This document shows, piece after piece, positions 14,956 through 21,738 of a DNA stretch of 22,900 nucleotides. A program made the translations under genes and the position numbers. Source of the stretch: Thermovenabulum sp049701175 (GTDB lineage: Bacteria > Bacillota > Thermosediminibacteria > Thermosediminibacterales > Thermosediminibacteraceae); contig NZ_JBNATW010000033.1 in NCBI RefSeq assembly GCF_049701175.1, positions 1-22,900 of the forward strand, in the 5' to 3' direction. The notes beneath the pieces are model-generated. The model was not told where the DNA came from. It did no database searches and saw only the letters and a list, made by a program, of their open reading frames with translations. Positions within the stretch are counted from its first letter, which is position 1. Every line of letters starts with the position of its first letter.

Positions 14956-16623
14956 CTAATTAACATTTCTCATCCTTTCTATTTCTTTTGCATATCTTGC
15001 TTCTCCAAACATTCTGTGCATTATGTAAACTACTCCAAAGAACAGGGCAATTGTTATAATCCATACTACAAACACATTCTTATAAAAACCTAATATTAGA
15101 AAACCAATAGCCGATGTAATTGCTGCTGTCAGTGCATAGGGAAGCTGAGTGTTCACATGTTCTATGTGAGGACATGCTCCTCCTGTTGATGACATAATTG
15201 TCGTATCAGATATAGGAGAACAATGGTCTCCGAATACTCCGCCGGATAATACTGCTGCAATAACGGGCAACAAATCTATTTTCATCGAGACAGCTAAAGG
15301 TACAACTATAGGAATCATAATTGCCCATGTACCCCACGACGTACCTGTAGAAAAAGCTATAAATGCAGAAAGAACAAATATAGTGAAGGGTACCGCCCAT
15401 GCCGGGAAGGTTTCGGACATTATACTCGATACATAAACACCCGTTCCTACTTCTTTGCAAATTGAACCAATAGTCCATGCAAGAGAAAGTATGAAAAGAG
15501 CTACCATCATAGACTTTGCACCTTGAATTACCGCTTCCATAGAATCTTTAAGTCTCACTACACCTCTTATCGAATAAAAGATTGCTGTTAAAAGCAGTGT
15601 CAAAGACGCACCCCACACAAGGGCAGTTGCGGAATCACTGTTCATAACTGCTGTAAAAAATCCTGCTTTTCCATCGAAAAAGCCGCCGCTATAAGCCATA
15701 CACAAAATAATTATTAAAATTAACCCTAAAAGGGGGCCTACCATATCTATTGCAGAACCTTTTTCCGATTTCTCTAAGTTTTCAAATTCGTCTCCCGGTG
15801 GATTCTTCATAATAGAGGTATCCCAAAGTCCAAGCCCTGCTAGCGCTCTGTATTCGGATCTTGCCATTGGACCATACTCCAAATCGGTAAAAGATGTTAT
15901 GAGCACCATCAAAACAATAAGCCAAGGGTAAAAATCGTAAGGCACCATCTGCACGTAAACACTGTAGGGATTCAAATTAAGTTTATATTGCTCAAAAAGT
16001 GGGACGAGCAATGAAGCAACATAAGCAACCCAAGTAGATATAGGCACCAAAGTGCATACAGGAGCAGCCGTTGAGTCGATTATAAAAGACAGCTTTGCCC
16101 TTGAAACTTTAAACCTATCAGTAACTGGCCGTAAAGCCGTACCTACCGTCATGCAGTTAAAATAGTCATCCATAAAAATTAATACCCCAAGGCACCATGT
16201 TATAAACAGAGCTACACTTCTACTTTTAATGTGTTTTTCAGCCCATTTTCCAAAAGCCTGTGGGCCATTGGCCCTCGATACCATTCCCACAAGGGAACCC
16301 AAAAGTGCTGTAAACAAAAGCACCCTAAAATTCCAGGAAGAATCTCCAGCAGTATTAATTATAGTTTCCATTGCTTTTTTAAAAGCTTCCCATAAATTTC
16401 CTCCTGTTAATATCAAAGCCCCGCTCATTATTCCTATAATCAAAGAGCTCAATACTTCCTTGGTAATAATAGCAAGGCTTATCGCTAATACCGGTGGCAA
16501 CAACGATAAAGCACCGTAATGTTCAGGTTTATTTTCCTTTTGCCCTTCATCGGCAAAAAGAGGTAATGAAAAAGCCAAAAGAAGCAAAATTAAAATTATT
16601 ATTATAACTCCTTTTTTCGACAA
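14956..16623 (-). CDS. nhaC: NhaC-family Na+/H+ antiporter
   Basis: 555-residue polytopic membrane protein of the NhaC family, expected to exchange Na+ for protons (some relatives couple other organic anions or amines). Landmarks: the LLPPVLAISLAIITKEVLSSLIIGIMSGALI segment, SRANGPQAFGKWAEK, the conserved FMDDYFNCMTVGTALRPVTDRF motif, DSTAAPVCTLVPISTWVAYV, the FSTGTSWGTWAIMIPIVVPL motif and GDHCSPISDTTIMSSTGGACPHIEHV. Unusually, the first 25 residues look like a cleavable signal peptide (hydrophobic core, then LFADEGQ). The start is TTG (16621-16623) with AAAGGGGG eight bases upstream. Transcribed alone; it has a 375-base upstream gap. Substrate assignment rests on family membership only. Confidence 0.9.
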   Translation of the reverse strand: MSKKGVIIIILILLLLAFSLPLFADEGQKENKPEHYGALSLLPPVLAISLAIITKEVLSSLIIGIMSGALILTGGNLWEAFKKAMETIINTAGDSSWNFRVLLFTALLGSLVGMVSRANGPQAFGKWAEKHIKSRSVALFITWCLGVLIFMDDYFNCMTVGTALRPVTDRFKVSRAKLSFIIDSTAAPVCTLVPISTWVAYVASLLVPLFEQYKLNLNPYSVYVQMVPYDFYPWLIVLMVLITSFTDLEYGPMARSEYRALAGLGLWDTSIMKNPPGDEFENLEKSEKGSAIDMVGPLLGLILIIILCMAYSGGFFDGKAGFFTAVMNSDSATALVWGASLTLLLTAIFYSIRGVVRLKDSMEAVIQGAKSMMVALFILSLAWTIGSICKEVGTGVYVSSIMSETFPAWAVPFTIFVLSAFIAFSTGTSWGTWAIMIPIVVPLAVSMKIDLLPVIAAVLSGGVFGDHCSPISDTTIMSSTGGACPHIEHVNTQLPYALTAAITSAIGFLILGFYKNVFVVWIITIALFFGVVYIMHRMFGEARYAKEIERMRNVN

Positions 16624-16750
16624 AATTAATCCCCCTTTCTCAAAAAATCGAAATCTACACTAAAGCTTTAAGTTTAATACTACCCAACACCCCCTATCCG
16701 TTTTTTAAAAAAATTTATTTTTTATGTTATTATTTTATTTATTTTTAATT

Positions 16751-16767
16751 AGCAAAATTTATGCCGT
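16751..16767 (-). promoter_or_regulatory. Sigma-54-like promoter element upstream of nhaC
   Basis: On the minus strand the sequence ACGGCATAAATTTTGCT fits the -24/-12 pattern, with GG and GC separated by exactly ten bases and a TTGCT at -12. The -24 part departs from consensus TGGCAC at two positions. The start would be near 16740, giving a leader of about 115 bases for nhaC. No sigma-54 activator gene is in the window. Confidence 0.4.
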
Positions 16768-16927
16768 TTTAATAACTTTGTTATTATTTATACTTTTTTT
16801 TACTTTATAAGGAAAGTATATTAATCAATCAGTTTTTTTCTGTGTTATATATGCCCATTTTTTTGCTATATGCCAAATGTTATGCATTTATTTTATCAGT
16901 TAATTTTATTTTTGACAACATGTTTAA

Positions 16928-16957
16928 AATAAAAAAATGCCCAATTTAGGGCATTTT
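16928..16957 (-). terminator. Terminator of the three-tRNA cluster
   Basis: A perfect 9-bp stem, AAAATGCCC (16934-16942) with GGGCATTTT (16949-16957), and a 6-base loop; on the minus strand it ends in a run of seven T residues and further T-rich sequence. Confidence 0.88.
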
Positions 16958-16998
16958 CTCAAAGTAAATTATTTTTTTATCCTTTGTAAAAATAAAAA

Positions 16999-17074
16999 TG
17001 GTGGACGTGACGAGACTTGAACTCGTGACCCCCACAATGCCATTGTGGTGCTCTCCCAACTGAGCTACACGCCC
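16999..17074 (-). tRNA. tRNA-Ala (anticodon GGC)
   Basis: Acceptor stem GGGCGTG/CACGTCC contains the G3-U70 pair that marks alanine. Discriminator A and encoded CCA. The loop ATGGCAT between CCACA and TGTGG gives anticodon GGC. Confidence 0.95.
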
Positions 17075-17085
17075 ACTGCTTTTAT

Positions 17086-17114
17086 AGGATAACATATCAA
17101 TTGTTTTTTGTCAA
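17086..17114 (-). promoter_or_regulatory. Possible second promoter for tRNA-Ala (GGC)
   Basis: On the minus strand TTGACA (17109-17114) and TATCCT (17086-17091) are 17 bases apart, placed between tRNA-Val and tRNA-Ala (GGC). The -35 is perfect; the -10 matches four of six. It would let this tRNA be made separately. Confidence 0.5.
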
Positions 17115-17121
17115 TATAATA

Positions 17122-17198
17122 TGGTGGGGAATTAGGGATTCGAACCCCAGACCTCTACGATGTGAGCGTAGCGCTCTAACCACCTGAGCTAATTCCCC
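17122..17198 (-). tRNA. tRNA-Val (anticodon CAC)
   Basis: Acceptor stem GGGGAAT/ATTCCCC, discriminator A and encoded CCA. The loop CTCACAT between CTACG and CGTAG gives anticodon CAC, which reads GTG. Confidence 0.93.
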
Positions 17199-17208
17199 AC
17201 TTTTAATA

Positions 17209-17284
17209 TGGTGGACGTGACGGGATTCGAACCCGTGACCCTCTGATTGCGAACCAGATGCTCTCCCAGCTGAGCCACACGCCC
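17209..17284 (-). tRNA. tRNA-Ala (anticodon CGC)
   Basis: Acceptor stem identical to the other tRNA-Ala here, including G3-U70. The loop TTCGCAA between TCTGG and TCAGA (closing G-U pair) gives anticodon CGC, which reads GCG. Encoded CCA. Confidence 0.9.
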
Positions 17285-17303
17285 ACAATTTTACGCATAT
17301 AAT

Positions 17304-17332
17304 ATTATACATGACAATATCATTAAATTCAA
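17304..17332 (-). promoter_or_regulatory. Promoter of the three-tRNA cluster
   Basis: On the minus strand TTGAAT (17327-17332) and TATAAT (17304-17309) with a 17-base spacer. The start would be near 17297, about 13 bases ahead of tRNA-Ala (CGC). Confidence 0.82.
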
Positions 17333-17367
17333 TAATACACCAATTATTTTTTTATCTATTTTAATTT

Positions 17368-17892
17368 TTACTGGATCCTGCCTATCCTTCCTAACGGCCA
17401 AATTCTAAAAACAGCTTTCCCAACAATGTACTTTCTGGGCACAAATTTATTTATCCAAAAACGGCTGTCCTTTGAGTTGTTTCTGTTATCACCCATCATA
17501 AAGTAGTATCCTTCCGGTACTTTATAAGGGCCAAAACTTCCAACCATTGGCTCATTCAGATACTTTTCTTTATACTCTTTCCCGTTTATAAATAATACCC
17601 CATCTTTTATTTCTATTATATCTCCCCCCAATCCAATTAATCTTTTTACAAAAGTCTGAGATGGATCGTCAGGGTATTTAAAAACTACAATGTCGCCCCT
17701 TTGAAGAGGTTTTATCCTGTAAATATACTTATTTACTAATATCCGATCCCCAATATTTATTGTAGGTATCATAGAACCTGTAGGTACTATCATGGGTTCA
17801 AAGACATATGCCCTTATCGCTAAGGCAATAATCAATGCTATAGCAATGGATTTAATCCATTCCAATAATTCATTTTTCAATCTGCTATCCAT
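17368..17892 (-). CDS. lepB: Type I signal peptidase (SipS-like)
   Basis: Membrane serine-lysine protease that removes signal peptides from exported proteins. The 174-residue Gram-positive form has one N-terminal membrane segment (about 12-28). The catalytic Ser40 lies in VPTGSMIPTI and Lys83 in FVKRLIGLGGD; the conserved GDNRNNSKDSR box lies near the C-terminus. The ATG has AAAGGTGG a few bases upstream. It lies 77 bases downstream of cwlD with a TATAAT-type promoter in the gap. It would process secreted products such as the amidase at 12060-13958, but not lipoproteins, which need a different peptidase. Confidence 0.96.
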   Translation of the reverse strand: MDSRLKNELLEWIKSIAIALIIALAIRAYVFEPMIVPTGSMIPTINIGDRILVNKYIYRIKPLQRGDIVVFKYPDDPSQTFVKRLIGLGGDIIEIKDGVLFINGKEYKEKYLNEPMVGSFGPYKVPEGYYFMMGDNRNNSKDSRFWINKFVPRKYIVGKAVFRIWPLGRIGRIQ

Positions 17893-17916
17893 GTTACCAC
17901 CTTTTTCAAATTTGCA

Positions 17917-17943
17917 ATAATAAAAAATGCTTTTTTTATTATA
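17917..17943 (-). promoter_or_regulatory. Extended -10 of lepB overlapping an 11-bp AT hairpin
   Basis: The minus strand reads TGATATAAT, with the -10 at 17938-17943. A perfect 11-bp inverted repeat (17917-17927 with 17932-17942, 4-base loop) overlaps it and reaches downstream. The -35 is poor. The repeat could be an operator, or simply AT-rich sequence. Confidence 0.45.
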
Positions 17944-17969
17944 TCATAAAAAATCTTGATTTAAATATT

Positions 17970-18695
17970 TTAAAAGTATTCTACTAACGCATTTTTTATT
18001 TCCTCTGCCAGTAGAACTTGAAAACTTGAAGTTTTTAATAATTGGCGGTCTTGTGCATTTGTTATAAACCCGACTTCAATAATCACACCCGGAATCTTGG
18101 TATTGCAAAGCAAAAAAAGTGAAGAGTTTGGATAAGGATTCCTACTTGGTACCCTATGCCCTGAAGATGAATATGCCTTTTCAAGATATTTTTGCAAAAT
18201 CTCCGCTAAGCGCTTGCTCTCAAAACTTTCCCTAAAATAAAATATCATTGGCCCTCTAACCTTTGGGGCTACTTTTTCAGAATTGACATGTATACTCAAA
18301 AAAACATTTGCGCCTGAACTATTAATTATTTCCGTTCTTGCTATTAAATCCCTTCGATGCCTTGAGCTGCTTTTATTATTCCTATCATCTAATGCTTCAT
18401 CAGTAGTACGCGTCATTATCACTTTGGCACCTTCTAATTCTAAGGCTTTTTTCAATTTTAAAGAGATCATTAAATTAATATCCTTTTCAAGGGTCCCATC
18501 TTGATGAAAAGCACCGCTATCTATACCCCCATGACCAGGATCAATAACAATAACCTTTCCAAGCAGGGACTTTTTAATATAGAACACATTTAACGCTGAA
18601 ATCCTAAAAAAAATAAAATAATAAAGGCAAAAAAATAAAATCAGTATTAAAATGATAATATTTTTATTTTTACACTGTATGAAATTATTCTTCAT
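17970..18695 (-). CDS. cwlD: CwlD, germination-specific N-acetylmuramoyl-L-alanine amidase
   Basis: Amidase that, with PdaA, makes the muramic-delta-lactam of the spore cortex, the mark read by germination lytic enzymes. The 241 residues match CwlD length. An N-terminal membrane anchor (about 12-30) is followed directly by an Amidase_3 domain: zinc ligands His55 in IDPGHGG, Glu70 in TLEKDINL and a His in FLSIHVN, and the catalytic Glu in GVIIEVGF. The segments SRHRRDLIARTEI and SSLFLLCNTKIPGVIIE are typical of CwlD. The ATG has GGGGAGGA upstream, and the same GGGGAG forms one arm of an inverted repeat (18703-18749). It lies between an MFS pump and lepB. Confidence 0.93.
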   Translation of the reverse strand: MKNNFIQCKNKNIIILILILFFCLYYFIFFRISALNVFYIKKSLLGKVIVIDPGHGGIDSGAFHQDGTLEKDINLMISLKLKKALELEGAKVIMTRTTDEALDDRNNKSSSRHRRDLIARTEIINSSGANVFLSIHVNSEKVAPKVRGPMIFYFRESFESKRLAEILQKYLEKAYSSSGHRVPSRNPYPNSSLFLLCNTKIPGVIIEVGFITNAQDRQLLKTSSFQVLLAEEIKNALVEYF

Positions 18696-18702
18696 AATTT
18701 TC

Positions 18703-18749
18703 CTCCCCAGGCATTTGACTTTTACAATAAAAAGATATTTACTGGGGAG
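18703..18749 (-). promoter_or_regulatory. 8-bp inverted repeat covering the cwlD ribosome site
   Basis: Arms CTCCCCAG (18703-18710) and CTGGGGAG (18742-18749) are perfect complements around a 31-base spacer. On the minus-strand RNA the second arm read contains GGGGAG of the cwlD ribosome site. It could hide the site or act as an operator. The arrangement resembles the repeat in front of gerM. Confidence 0.5.
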
Positions 18750-18779
18750 AAAACTTATGCTTCTTTTTAAACCACAATG

Positions 18780-20189
18780 TTACTTAAAAACATCCTCCTC
18801 TATACTTTCCTCATTTTTGCCCCTCGTTGAAGAGGTTAAAATGCACAAGAAATCTATAAATGCCGCCAAAAACAAGGCATCTTTTACTCCATATAAGAAT
18901 GATAATTCATTAATATTAGAAGCCTTAGGCAAAATCCTTAGATAATAATTTTGCCTTAACGCTAACAACCCACCTGATAGTGCTATACCCAAAACCATTC
19001 CTGTATTGCGCATTGTAGCCAAAACCCCCGCAGCAACACCCTGTTTATCCTTTGGAGCACTTCCCATTACCGCACTATTATTAGGAGTCTGAAAGAGTCC
19101 ATTCCCTATTCCAAATATAATTAATCTTGTTATTACGTCAATCGATCTAAAATTGAAAGGCATTTTAGAAAGAAGCACAAGAGATAATGCCGAAATTCCT
19201 GCACCAGTAGTACTTAATATTAAGGAACCAGATTTATCGAATAATATTCCGCTGATGGGCGCAATTAAAAGAACGGTTAGAGGAAAGGCCGTCATTATAA
19301 TTCCAATTTCACTGGAAGAATAGCCTGATTTTGTAAGGAAAAAGGGCATGAGGAAAATCATCATGTACTGAGCTGTATAATTCAATAAACAACTAATATT
19401 ACTTGCTGCAAACATCCTGTTTTTAAAAAGTGTCAAGTCCAGCATAGGATGAGTGAATCTTTTTTCCCTTAATATAAAAAGCACAAAGGAAATAATAGAA
19501 AATAGAAGTAAAAATATAGATTTTTTTGAGCTCCATCCGTACTCCTGCCCTTTGCTCAAAAAAGTGAGTATTGAAAAAAGAAAGACAAAAGCCAAAAAAG
19601 CCCCTTCTATGTCAAAAGGTTCTTTTTTCTTTCTTTCAAACCGAGGGATTACTTTATTAGAAAGCAGCATCCCCAACAAGCCTATGGGGATATTTATTAA
19701 AAATATCGATCTATAGCCATAATAAGTTAATAAAAATCCTCCCAAGGAAGGTCCAATAGCTAAACCTACTGCTACGGACATTGCATTAAACCCCAGCGCC
19801 TTTCCCCTTTCGCTTTTAGGAAAAGTGTTTGTAATTATTGCAGGTGCAACCGCCATCATCATACCAGCTCCTGCTGCTTGAAGAGCTCTAAAAAATATGA
19901 GTACACCTATTTTATTTGCAAGTCCGCAAAACAGTGAAGAAGCTGTAAAAACACCCATCCCTGTTATGTATAAACTCTTATAACCCATAAGATCCCCTAA
20001 TCTGCCAAAGGTTAAAAGTAAACTACTAAGAACTAATAAATAAGACATTGAAACCCAGCTCACTGTTGTCACAGGAGCGTTAAATACTTTCGAAAAAGTA
20101 GGCATCGCTACGTTTACTACACTCGCATCTATCGGTCCCAACATGCTTCCTATTAACACCGCAAAAAGAACTTTATACTTATTATCCAT
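18780..20189 (-). CDS. MFS drug-efflux transporter, DHA2 (EmrB/QacA) type
   Basis: 469-residue proton-coupled exporter of the 14-segment DHA2 group. Seen: N-terminal motif D1-like IDASVVNVAMPTF, motif A GRLGDLMGYK in the loop between segments 2 and 3, the GAGMMMAVAPAIITNTFP segment, motif C GLAIGPSLGGFLL in segment 5, and later repeats of the GSLILSTTGAGIS and GVAAGVLATMRNTGMVLGIAL type. Hydrophobic segments continue through the whole length. The substrate cannot be deduced. The ATG has GAAGGGG about nine bases upstream. A TetR- or MarR-type regulator is often next to such pumps, but none is present here. A short inverted repeat lies ahead of the gene (20224-20242). Confidence 0.9.
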   Translation of the reverse strand: MDNKYKVLFAVLIGSMLGPIDASVVNVAMPTFSKVFNAPVTTVSWVSMSYLLVLSSLLLTFGRLGDLMGYKSLYITGMGVFTASSLFCGLANKIGVLIFFRALQAAGAGMMMAVAPAIITNTFPKSERGKALGFNAMSVAVGLAIGPSLGGFLLTYYGYRSIFLINIPIGLLGMLLSNKVIPRFERKKKEPFDIEGAFLAFVFLFSILTFLSKGQEYGWSSKKSIFLLLFSIISFVLFILREKRFTHPMLDLTLFKNRMFAASNISCLLNYTAQYMMIFLMPFFLTKSGYSSSEIGIIMTAFPLTVLLIAPISGILFDKSGSLILSTTGAGISALSLVLLSKMPFNFRSIDVITRLIIFGIGNGLFQTPNNSAVMGSAPKDKQGVAAGVLATMRNTGMVLGIALSGGLLALRQNYYLRILPKASNINELSFLYGVKDALFLAAFIDFLCILTSSTRGKNEESIEEDVFK

Positions 20190-20446
20190 AATTTCAACCC
20201 CTTCGAGTGATTTATATGTGAAAAAGATATTTTTCTTATCTTCGTAATATTCTTGATTTTTTATTATTTTCAGTATATATTTATATTATCAAAAATCATA
20301 TTTTTATAATTTACTGTCAGCTTAATATATTAAAAGAAATAAATATGTTTAATAAATGTTATTTTTATTAAATGTCATCTATTAACCGATGATGTTTTTA
20401 CACATTACAATTTTATAATATTTTATCTATGACAAGGAGGGTATTT
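20190..20446. other. AT-rich divergent region between the MFS gene and the cysteine-rich small gene
   Basis: Contains an inverted repeat AAGATA-TATCTT (20224-20229 and 20237-20242), a 12-bp AT palindrome TTAATATATTAA (20322-20333), and a TATAAT on the plus strand (20414-20419). No -35 of good quality is seen for either gene, which may mean activation or unusual sigma factors. Confidence 0.45.
20414..20419 (+). promoter_or_regulatory. Candidate -10 for the cysteine-rich small gene
   Basis: A perfect TATAAT, 28 bases ahead of the ATG; the expected start near 20426 leaves room for the AAGGAGG site at 20433-20439. The -35 (GATGTT at 17 bases spacing) is poor. Confidence 0.4.
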
Positions 20447-20623
20447 ATGAAAGTCCCAGAAAAAACCGATTTTACTCAGATATCCGAGTGCCCGTATTTA
20501 AAATGTGAAGAAACATGCTATGGCATAACATGCTATTGTTTATTAGGAGCTGAGGGTAAAAAAGAAGCTTGTTCTGCTGAAGTAAAAAAAGCATGTGAAG
20601 AAGAACATCAATACACCGTTTAA
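20447..20623 (+). CDS. Cysteine-rich small protein, unrecognised
   Basis: The only plus-strand protein gene I can support. It encodes 58 residues with seven cysteines (C15, C20, C24, C29, C31, C42, C50) and a His54, pattern C-x4-C-x3-C-x4-C-x-C-x10-C-x7-C. The ATG at 20447 is preceded by a near-perfect AAGGAGGG site seven bases upstream; an in-frame ATG at 20429 lies before that site and is not used. There is no signal peptide or membrane segment, so it is probably cytoplasmic; the cysteines suggest metal or iron-sulfur binding, but this is inference. I do not recognise the family. Its TAA overlaps the stop codon of the convergent capA-like gene by two bases. Confidence 0.75.
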   Translation: MKVPEKTDFTQISECPYLKCEETCYGITCYCLLGAEGKKEACSAEVKKACEEEHQYTV

Positions 20624-21717
20624 TTTTTAGGTTTTCTGCCTTTTTTTACAATAAATTTTATTTTTCCATTTTCCCTATATCGATGAACCCATGTGGGAAT
20701 TTCTTCTACTTCTTCAATGTAAACTTTGTTGCTTTTTTTATCTACTTCAATATTAACCCTTAATATTAATCCCTCATCGGTATAGGGAAATCTTTGCGCA
20801 GAAATAAAATTGCCCAGCGAATAATGCACGTATTTTTTTTGATTCAAATTTTCATCTTTTATAAAAATCCATTCGCCCGACTGGACTACATGAGGATGAC
20901 TGCCTATAACAATATCCGCACCTTCCTCAATTACTTTTTTTGACAATTCCCTTTGAAAGTCCGATGGTTTGCGCTGATACTCATTTCCAAAGTGAAAATA
21001 AACAACGAGAACATCCACTTCATTTTTTGCTTTACTTACATCTTTCAAAACCTTTGCCTCATCAATTATATTTACTAAGTAGGATTTTTTTACGGAAATC
21101 CCATTGGTACCATATGTATACGCTAAAAACCCGATTTTAACACCTTTAACATTTAGGATTCTTAAAATATTTTCTTCTCTGCTCTTGTTGGTCCCAACGT
21201 TTACTAATCCTCTTTCTTCTAAAACTTTTATCGTCCTTAAAACCCCTTCTTCTCCCCTATCCATAGAATGATTATTAGAGGTCACAATAACATCAAATCC
21301 TGCATTTTTTAAAGCATCGGCAATTTCATCAGGGGCATTAAAAAGGGGATACCCTGTAAATCCTTTTTCCTTTCCAGCAAGAGTTGTCTCTAAGTTTGCT
21401 ATAGCTATATCCCCCGACATAATATCTTCCCTTACTTCATCAAAAAAATAATCAAAATTAAATTTCTCGGTTTTGTCTACATGTCCCGACCATATTTGAG
21501 GAGTATGCATCATTACGTCCCCTACAGCAACTAAAGAAATATCTACAATATTGGAATTTTCTTCTAATTCTTTTTCGTCTTTACTTTCGTGTTTACTAAA
21601 GTTACTTTTATCCTTTTCGTAAGTAGCGAACGCTGTTAGATCCTTTTTATACTGTAAAAACACAAATAAAGAAAATAATAATAAAAATATCAAAAGGACT
21701 GAAAATACTCGTTTCAT
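20620..21717 (-). CDS. capA: CapA-like (poly-gamma-glutamate/capsule) metallophosphatase-fold protein
   Basis: 365-residue protein of the PGA_cap/CapA family. An N-terminal hydrophobic segment (about 5-22) anchors or exports it; a charged linker follows to residue 58. Then come the family motifs: VAVGDVMMH, ANLETTL, VTSNNHSMDRG, VVYFHFGNEYQRKPS, GSHPHVVQSGEW and YSLGNFISAQ, which build a calcineurin-like fold. Relatives work in poly-gamma-glutamate export or in polysaccharide production; the pga partners (capB, capC) are not here, so the exact role is open. It lies 21 bases downstream of manC and is probably cotranscribed. The ATG has GAGGG upstream. Confidence 0.88.
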   Translation of the reverse strand: MKRVFSVLLIFLLLFSLFVFLQYKKDLTAFATYEKDKSNFSKHESKDEKELEENSNIVDISLVAVGDVMMHTPQIWSGHVDKTEKFNFDYFFDEVREDIMSGDIAIANLETTLAGKEKGFTGYPLFNAPDEIADALKNAGFDVIVTSNNHSMDRGEEGVLRTIKVLEERGLVNVGTNKSREENILRILNVKGVKIGFLAYTYGTNGISVKKSYLVNIIDEAKVLKDVSKAKNEVDVLVVYFHFGNEYQRKPSDFQRELSKKVIEEGADIVIGSHPHVVQSGEWIFIKDENLNQKKYVHYSLGNFISAQRFPYTDEGLILRVNIEVDKKSNKVYIEEVEEIPTWVHRYRENGKIKFIVKKGRKPKN

Positions 21718-21738
21718 TCTATACCCTCTTTATTTTTT

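Larger units (their letters stand above)
16624..16998 (-). other. Long AT-rich region upstream of nhaC
   Basis: This 375-base gap between nhaC and the tRNA cluster has no supportable open frame. Going from nhaC outward it holds a sigma-54-like element (16751-16767), a 17-bp palindrome TAATAAC-TTT-GTTATTA (16770-16786), two copies of GGCATATA on the minus strand (16848-16855 and 16867-16874, 19 bases apart) and the tRNA terminator (16928-16957). I see no riboswitch or T-box layout that I recognise. Confidence 0.6.

Noticed and set aside
18696..18779. GCATA and a weak downstream box as a sigma-F/G promoter for cwlD
   Set aside because: The -35-like GCATA is present, but the -10 part 15 bases on matches the consensus at too few positions to support it.
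18652..18945. 97-codon plus-strand frame, with GGGGAG ahead of an internal ATG near 18757
   Set aside because: It runs antisense into cwlD and the MFS gene, has no recognisable domain, and the GGGGAG is explained by the cwlD inverted repeat.
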